Assembly (NCBI GenBank): GCA_025352265.1
Contig: JANXTS010000072.1
Coordinates: 1 to 35,735, forward strand
Reading direction: 5' to 3'
From: Variovorax sp.
Lineage (GTDB): Bacteria > Pseudomonadota > Gammaproteobacteria > Burkholderiales > Burkholderiaceae_C
DNA length: 35,735 nt
Notes under the pieces: model-generated
The model's input: the letters and a program-made list of their open reading frames with translations, nothing else
The model's database searches: none
Told to the model about the DNA's origin: nothing
Made by a program: the position numbers and the translations under genes
In this document: in pieces, positions 31,823-35,735 of the stretch
Position numbering within the stretch: position 1 is the first letter of the stretch
How the letters are laid out: each line of letters opens with the position of its first letter

Positions 31823-31856
31823 GCAATCAGACCCGGATTGACCTTTAAAGGTCAAT
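31816..31856. terminator. Two adjacent inverted repeats between convergent genes, probable bidirectional terminator
   Basis: GGTCTGA (31816-31822) and TCAGACC (31827-31833) form a 7-base stem with loop GCAA. Immediately after, ATTGACCTTT (31837-31846) and AAAGGTCAAT (31847-31856) form a perfect 20-base palindrome without a loop. The first overlaps the stop of the small gene and the second the stop of the carboxypeptidase gene on the other strand. Position suits termination in both directions, but no long T-run follows, so this could also be a protein-binding site. Confidence 0.45.
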
Positions 31857-32808
31857 GAGCGTGGTGGTGATGGTTATCTTGGTGCCGATGGCCCCACACC
31901 AAAAAGACATCTCTTCCATCGGCCGCCATTTCGACTTTGGCACCGACAGGCAGCATCACCTTGGTCGGCACATGACCGAACGGTAGCCCCGTCAACACTG
32001 GGATCTTCAACAAGCCGCGCAGCCGCGTCACCACGGCTTGCAGGTCGAAACCGCGGTCGTAGCCGGGAATCTTGCGCATGCCGGTGAACTGGCCCAACAC
32101 AATTGCTTTTTGCCGCGCCAACACGCCAGCGTGGCGCAACTGGTCAAGCATGCGTTCGATGCGGTAAGGATGCTCGTTCACGTCCTCGACAAACAACACG
32201 CCCTTATCGACTGCCGGAAAGTACGGCGTGCCGAGAAGGCTGGTCAGCACGCACAGGTTGCCGCCCCACAGCGTGGCGCCATGAATGCTTTTGAAGGGCG
32301 CCGCCATGGCAGCCGCATCGCGCACAGGGACGCGCCAGCCCGTGCCCTCTCCCTGACCGCTGGTGAAGTCGCCGAAGCAGTCCTCCATGATGTCGTCCGG
32401 CCCGGCCTCGGCTCCGAAGTCTTCTCCCACCGCGGGTCCGGCCCAGGTCACGGCACCGGTCTTCGCGAACAGTGCAATTTGCAGTGCGGTGAAATCGCTC
32501 AACCCAACGAACTCCGTGCCGCGCTCGACAGCCTTTGCGATCGCCTTGTAGGGAATGGCGTCGAGGATGCGCGTCAGGCCATAACCACCGCGCGAGATAA
32601 GTGCCACGTCGGCATGGCTCTCTGCGGCACGTGCGATGGCCGCGAGTCGCGTGGCGTCGTCACCTGCGAAGCGCTGGTGCACGCTCAGGGCGGCTTCATC
32701 GATTTCGACTTCGTAGCCCAGCGTCTTGAGCCGCGCAACACCGCGTTTGAATGCAGCACGGTCGCGCACCGTGCTGGCGGGGGAATAGATATAGATGTGT
32801 TTTGTCAC
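31852..32808 (-). CDS. ldcA: Muramoyltetrapeptide LD-carboxypeptidase (peptidase S66) with His-rich tail
   Basis: A 318-residue cytoplasmic serine peptidase that removes the terminal D-Ala from recycled murein tetrapeptides. The catalytic triad is visible as S104 (FVGLSDFTALQ), E208 (LFVEDVNEHPYRIERML) and H279 (GLPFGHVPTK). The RGGYGLTRIL segment near residue 75 is also typical. The start is GTG 32808, giving VTKHIYIYSPAS, and it overlaps the stop of the upstream TadA-fusion gene as GTGA, so translation is coupled. An extension to ATG 32889 would overlap that gene and is not family-like. The last 12 residues (GHRHQDNHHHHAH region) contain 7 His, an unusual tail that could bind metal. Length otherwise matches the family (~300-315). 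Confidence 0.92.
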   Translation of the reverse strand: MTKHIYIYSPASTVRDRAAFKRGVARLKTLGYEVEIDEAALSVHQRFAGDDATRLAAIARAAESHADVALISRGGYGLTRILDAIPYKAIAKAVERGTEFVGLSDFTALQIALFAKTGAVTWAGPAVGEDFGAEAGPDDIMEDCFGDFTSGQGEGTGWRVPVRDAAAMAAPFKSIHGATLWGGNLCVLTSLLGTPYFPAVDKGVLFVEDVNEHPYRIERMLDQLRHAGVLARQKAIVLGQFTGMRKIPGYDRGFDLQAVVTRLRGLLKIPVLTGLPFGHVPTKVMLPVGAKVEMAADGRDVFLVWGHRHQDNHHHHAH

Positions 32809-33902
32809 CCGCGGAAGTATCCCATCGCGTCTTGCACCAGTTGCAGCGCCTGCGACGGGCTCGGGCCAGAAGATGCAGCCATATTGCATGCTGGAGACGT
32901 CACTGGAAGCCTCGCAAGGGCCCTCAGTGCGGCCTCGTGGCCGCTATCGGGGAACGGCGCGTGCCAGGCGTCCGCTACGGCCTCGCCGCCTTCGGGCACC
33001 TTGAGCAAGCCCACGAACCGGCGTGGCAGTGCGTCCGACAACAGCGTTGCAAGGTCGGTTGCTGCCGCGCTGTGCACCAGCAACACCGGACCCGGCCGCA
33101 AGCGGTCCAGCCATTCGAGCAACACGGTGCGATGCCAGGCGAGCCGATGAACCGACTCGCGCTTGGGCTTGTCACTCATGCCGAAGCCGATGAGGTCGGG
33201 CGCCAACATGCGCGGCCCCGATGCGGCAAGCAGATGCCTGAAAAGGTAGCTCCACTCGCCGCAGCCGTGCAGGCACAGCAACGTAGGCTTCGGTTGCGCC
33301 GGCGCCGTGTCGACGTAGTGCATGCGCCAGCCATGCAAGCTCGGGATATCGTCGATCCAGCGACGTATGAAAGGGTAGTCAGTCAGACCGGTGAAGCGCT
33401 CTGGCGGCGTGCGCAGTGCATCGTCGCGAAGCGGTTCAGCGCTCTCGCGCGCGGCATCGCGGCGCTGGCGGAAGAAGTGCTGCAGCAGTGCGCTGCACTG
33501 CGCTTGGAGCACGCCGCCCACTACACGCGTTCGATGGTTCAGACGTGGCTCGTCAAAGAGATTGACAACCGACCCGGCAGCGCCGGTCTTCAAGTCGGCC
33601 GCGCCGAACACGACACGCGCGAGCCGTGCATGAAGCATGGCACCCGCGCACATCGCGCAAGGTTCGAGCGTCACGAAAAGTTCGCACCCATCGAGCCGAT
33701 AGTTGCCGAGTGCCATCGCGCCGGCACGTAGCGCGTTGATCTCGGCGTGCGCGCTTGGATCCTGCTGAGCGACCGGGGCATTGCGGCCTTTTGCGACCAG
33801 CGCACCGTCTTTCACGAGCACCGCACCCACTGGCACTTCGCCTGCATCGGCGGCAGCTTGCGCCTCGCTCAATGCGAGCGCCATCCAGTCTTCGTCGGTC
33901 AT
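32805..33902 (-). CDS. tadA: tRNA adenosine(34) deaminase TadA fused to a truncated alpha/beta-hydrolase-like domain
   Basis: A 365-residue protein. Residues 1-150 are a full TadA, which turns A34 of tRNA-Arg(ACG) into inosine: zinc/proton-shuttle HAE at 52-54 and PCAMC at 81-85, with VPVGAVLV and RLARVVFGAADLKTGAAGS. Residues ~175-335 resemble the haloalkane-dehalogenase branch of alpha/beta hydrolases (LLCLHGCGEWSYLFRHLL, MLAPDLIGFGMSDKPKR, ADAWHAPFPDSGHEAALRAL). The nucleophile turn is LVHSAAA (S278) rather than G-x-D/S-x-G, the cap region is missing, and the distal Asp and His are gone, so the domain is probably inactive. ATG 33902 begins MTDEDWMALAL, a normal TadA start; the frame is open further upstream without family-like sequence. 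It is coupled to ldcA by a 4-base overlap. Confidence 0.9.
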   Translation of the reverse strand: MTDEDWMALALSEAQAAADAGEVPVGAVLVKDGALVAKGRNAPVAQQDPSAHAEINALRAGAMALGNYRLDGCELFVTLEPCAMCAGAMLHARLARVVFGAADLKTGAAGSVVNLFDEPRLNHRTRVVGGVLQAQCSALLQHFFRQRRDAARESAEPLRDDALRTPPERFTGLTDYPFIRRWIDDIPSLHGWRMHYVDTAPAQPKPTLLCLHGCGEWSYLFRHLLAASGPRMLAPDLIGFGMSDKPKRESVHRLAWHRTVLLEWLDRLRPGPVLLVHSAAATDLATLLSDALPRRFVGLLKVPEGGEAVADAWHAPFPDSGHEAALRALARLPVTSPACNMAASSGPSPSQALQLVQDAMGYFRG

Positions 33903-33963
33903 AGGTCGTCGCTGCAAAACGAGGTCTGGGTGCGAATGACTTCGCCGATTGTCCGCATGGATT

Positions 33964-34212
33964 TCAGTTGTCATCCAGCATCTTGCGCGGCGTTTGCATC
34001 GCCGCGTCGATGGCCTGCTTGTACTGCTGCTGAACTTGCTGACTCCGCTCGCGTGCGTTGGCCGGCGCAGTGTCGGCGGCAGGCGCTTGCGCGTCGGTAA
34101 CTGCCTTAGGCGCTGGCAAGACCGGCGCGGCGATCGTCGCGAACTGCTTTTTTGCCAGCAGGCCAACGATCACGAGGGCCAGCAGCAAGCCGACCAATCC
34201 GAAAACGCGCAT
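33964..34212 (-). CDS. Small single-pass membrane protein, unknown function
   Basis: An 82-residue protein with one N-terminal hydrophobic segment (residues 4-20, FGLVGLLLALVIVGLLA). An Ala/Pro-rich linker and a Gln-rich helix (RERSQQVQQQYKQAIDAAMQ) follow, probably periplasmic. ATG 34212 has AAGGAGAG 5 bases upstream, a strong ribosome binding site. It lies 61 bases before tadA on the same strand and may be its operon partner. The family is not recognised; it resembles hypothetical proteins commonly found beside tadA in Burkholderiales. Confidence 0.78.
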   Translation of the reverse strand: MRVFGLVGLLLALVIVGLLAKKQFATIAAPVLPAPKAVTDAQAPAADTAPANARERSQQVQQQYKQAIDAAMQTPRKMLDDN

Positions 34213-34261
34213 GTCAACTCTCCTTCCGTCATCACTGCTTCACTTACTCTCGGTCATGCCC

Positions 34262-34894
34262 TCAAGCGACTTCGGTCGTGTTCATGCCCAACCGCACCAT
34301 CCACGCGGCAAGCGCTTGTTCATCCGGCGTCCCAGCAGTGAAGCGTGAATACATTTCAGGATGGGCTTCGCGCCGGTGCTGATTGAGCTTGAGCTTGCAC
34401 TGTAGATCCGTCACCCGCAGCGTGAAGCCGACGATGCCGGCCAGCATCTTCTGCTGAAAGTCCTCGCCCAGGTCGTTCCACTGTTGCGCATAGGCCGGTT
34501 CATGCTCGGCGATGAGCTTTTTCAGCAACACGTCTTTGGCGGCTGGCTCGGTCACCAGCGCCGCCTCCACTTTGCAGTGCACCGCGAGGTAGTTCCAGGT
34601 CGGCACGCGGGCCAAGTCGGGATACACAGCGGGCGACATGTAGGCATGTGGCCCGAGAAAAGTCACGACGGCCTGGGGTCGCGCTTGAAGGTAGCGCCAG
34701 TGCGGATTCGGCTTTGCACAGTGCCCGAGCAAAACGATCGCGCCGTCTTCGTGCTGCTCCGCGACCAGCGGCAGATGCGAGACAAACGGCAAGCCATCGT
34801 CATCGTTCGAGATCAGGCTGGCGAACGCGTTGGCGCGCATCAGCTCGATAGCGATCACAGGGTCCTTGGTATTGAATTGGGGCGGCAGGTACAT
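34262..34894 (-). CDS. PaiB-like FMN-binding split-barrel protein (negative transcriptional regulator family)
   Basis: A 210-residue protein matching the PaiB family along its whole length. Seen are MYLPPQFNTKDPVIAIELMR, an ISNDDDGLPFVSHLPLV strand region, LGHCAKPNPHWRYL, VTFLGPHAYMSPAVYP, VPTWNYLAVHCKVEA and the C-terminal GFTLRVTDLQCKLKLNQHR. Relatives bind FMN, and in Bacillus PaiB represses sporulation and protease genes. Direct DNA binding is not evident from the sequence, so an enzymatic or chaperone-like flavoprotein role is possible. The last conserved gene before the mobile-element region, it is transcribed leftward and separated from the small membrane protein gene by 49 bases. Confidence 0.93.
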   Translation of the reverse strand: MYLPPQFNTKDPVIAIELMRANAFASLISNDDDGLPFVSHLPLVAEQHEDGAIVLLGHCAKPNPHWRYLQARPQAVVTFLGPHAYMSPAVYPDLARVPTWNYLAVHCKVEAALVTEPAAKDVLLKKLIAEHEPAYAQQWNDLGEDFQQKMLAGIVGFTLRVTDLQCKLKLNQHRREAHPEMYSRFTAGTPDEQALAAWMVRLGMNTTEVA

Positions 34895-35624
34895 GGAACG
34901 GCTATGGATCGATGCTTGTCATCAATCGTTTTCGATAGAGGCCACTCATCGATAGCAAACGAATGTCCGCGAAATGCGGCGAATCATTCCCACTCCATCA
35001 TCAATTAGGTCCTCAAACCCGCATGGTTAAAGGGCTTTAAGGTGATTGAGATACGGCTTTACCGTCGCTTTTACCGACAAAACGCTATCCCTTTTGTTGG
35101 CGCGGAAGATGGAGCGATTTGCGGGGAAGCGGCGTTTTCAACCCAATGATCAATCATTGAAAGGATACACAACATTGGGCGATGTTGCAGCGCGATCGGG
35201 CTTGGCGATTGAAGCCCCCTGCCCCAGTGACTACCACCGTAGAGATCACGTTATAAGTTCGGGCCCATGAGACCGACGCCAGTCATGCGATACGTCAAGC
35301 CAAAAGCAAACGCGCAAGTCAGTGACTTACGCGTTTAGGTGATTTTTCAACGTGCTCAGAAATACTCTAGGGCGTGGACACATCCCCGCCGGAGTGGCCG
35401 TTGTGATGCGATTTTCGGCGAAGCTCCCTTCTTGAACCCTCGATCCCCCACCATGAATGCTTCCAGCATGTGCGGAATCAGTGCCATCGCATTCACCACC
35501 TCGCCATAGGTCTGTCCTGGTCAAGTTATTTCGCACACCTCGATAGGTTGTGTGATTGCCGATTGATGTTGGCGCCGGCCGAAAATTGACCCAGCGGGGA
35601 TGCGGATAAAAACTTGGACTAGGT
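34895..35624. other. Gene-poor 730-base region bordering an insertion sequence
   Basis: Composition drops in GC and no frame looks protein-like over useful length. Frames at 35046-35270 (+) and 35327-35536 (-) have unlikely composition. On the minus strand about 35510-35355 an open stretch reads TYGEVVNAMALIPHMLEAFM and then breaks up, perhaps a gene remnant, but I do not recognise it. CGCACACCTCGATAGG and GGCGCCGGCCGAAAATTGAC at about 35532-35590 look like the end of another insertion element (IS21-type ends come to mind), which is tentative. Confidence 0.4.
35601..35620. repeat. Candidate terminal inverted repeat of the IS3-family element
   Basis: TGCGGATAAAAACTTGGACT lies just outside the transposase stop, begins with TG as IS3-family ends do, and its AAAAACTTGGAC part resembles the AAAAAGTTGGAC at IS150-group ends. 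The other end lies beyond the window, so the exact boundary cannot be confirmed. Confidence 0.4.
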
Positions 35625-35735
35625 TTATGCCGTTAGTCCAAGACTCTCTCGGTATTCGATGGGGCTGAGAGAGCCGAGGGAGATCTTGATCCGCTTCTCG
35701 TTGTACCAGCGGATGTACGAATTTACTTCTTTGAT
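35625..35735 (-). mobile_element. IS3-family transposase OrfB, C-terminal 36 residues only (runs off right edge)
   Basis: The minus strand encodes IKEVNSYIRWYNEKRIKISL followed by GSLSPIEYRESLGLTA and a TAA stop. The YIxWYNxxRIxxxLG-LSPxEYR pattern is the end of the DDE integrase domain of IS3-family (IS150-like) transposases. The rest of the gene and the element lie to the right of the window. Whether the element is intact cannot be judged. Confidence 0.88.

Noticed and set aside
31837..31856. TTGACC...GGTCAA palindrome as an FNR box
   Set aside because: The half-sites are separated by 8 bases instead of 4 and the site is between convergent gene ends, not in a promoter.
35046..35270. 74-residue plus-strand frame
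   Set aside because: No ribosome binding site, unlikely composition and no recognised motif in a gene-poor area.
35327..35536. 69-residue minus-strand frame
   Set aside because: Gly/Ser/Thr-rich random-looking product; the alternative frame there looks slightly more protein-like but is also broken.

Overview
The window is GC-rich (AT-rich only at about 31147-31585 and 34900-35735), densely coding, and reads as chromosome of a betaproteobacterium of the order Burkholderiales. Gene content and protein style suggest Comamonadaceae, perhaps a Variovorax relative; that placement is inference, because there is no rRNA or other marker gene here. No tRNA, rRNA or CRISPR array was found.

Left part (1-6247): a heavy-metal RND efflux pump (permease running off the left edge, membrane fusion protein) stands back to back with an OmpR-type response regulator and its histidine kinase. 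The divergent promoter carries phased CCTGAAG repeats that look like the regulator's binding site. An orphan branched-chain-amino-acid-type binding protein (6231-7370) and an oleate hydratase with an altered RGGREM motif (7501-9138) follow on the minus strand.

Middle (9200-17330): a set of genes that looks controlled by oxygen or redox. It holds an OmpR-type regulator plus hybrid PAS-GAF kinase, an FNR-family regulator without the iron-sulphur cysteines, a shrunken ornithine-carbamoyltransferase-like protein, a universal stress protein with an apparent ACG start, a phosphoketolase and one or two small genes. Three FNR-type boxes lie in its intergenic regions, and one has a well-placed -10 hexamer. 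A NarL-type regulator and a membrane hybrid kinase (17351-19793, minus) follow, then a small membrane protein, a strong terminator and a SET-domain methyltransferase.

Right-centre (20781-29973, minus): one tight operon for an RbsABC-like ABC importer with unusual gene architecture. A TetR regulator is fused in frame to an acyl-CoA synthetase. One permease is fused to a strictosidine-synthase-like beta-propeller, and the next gene is a second, divergent copy of that propeller. The substrate is unknown; a lactone, ester or acid that is imported, opened and activated with CoA would fit. This operon and the phosphoketolase/OTC-like module are the best candidates for undescribed systems.

Right part (30202-35735): an adenylate cyclase-FHA protein, a small conserved-looking protein, an LD-carboxypeptidase with a His-rich tail translationally coupled to a TadA-hydrolase fusion, a small membrane protein and a PaiB-like FMN-binding protein. 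After that the DNA becomes gene-poor and ends inside an IS3-family transposase gene, so the right edge is a mobile-element boundary.
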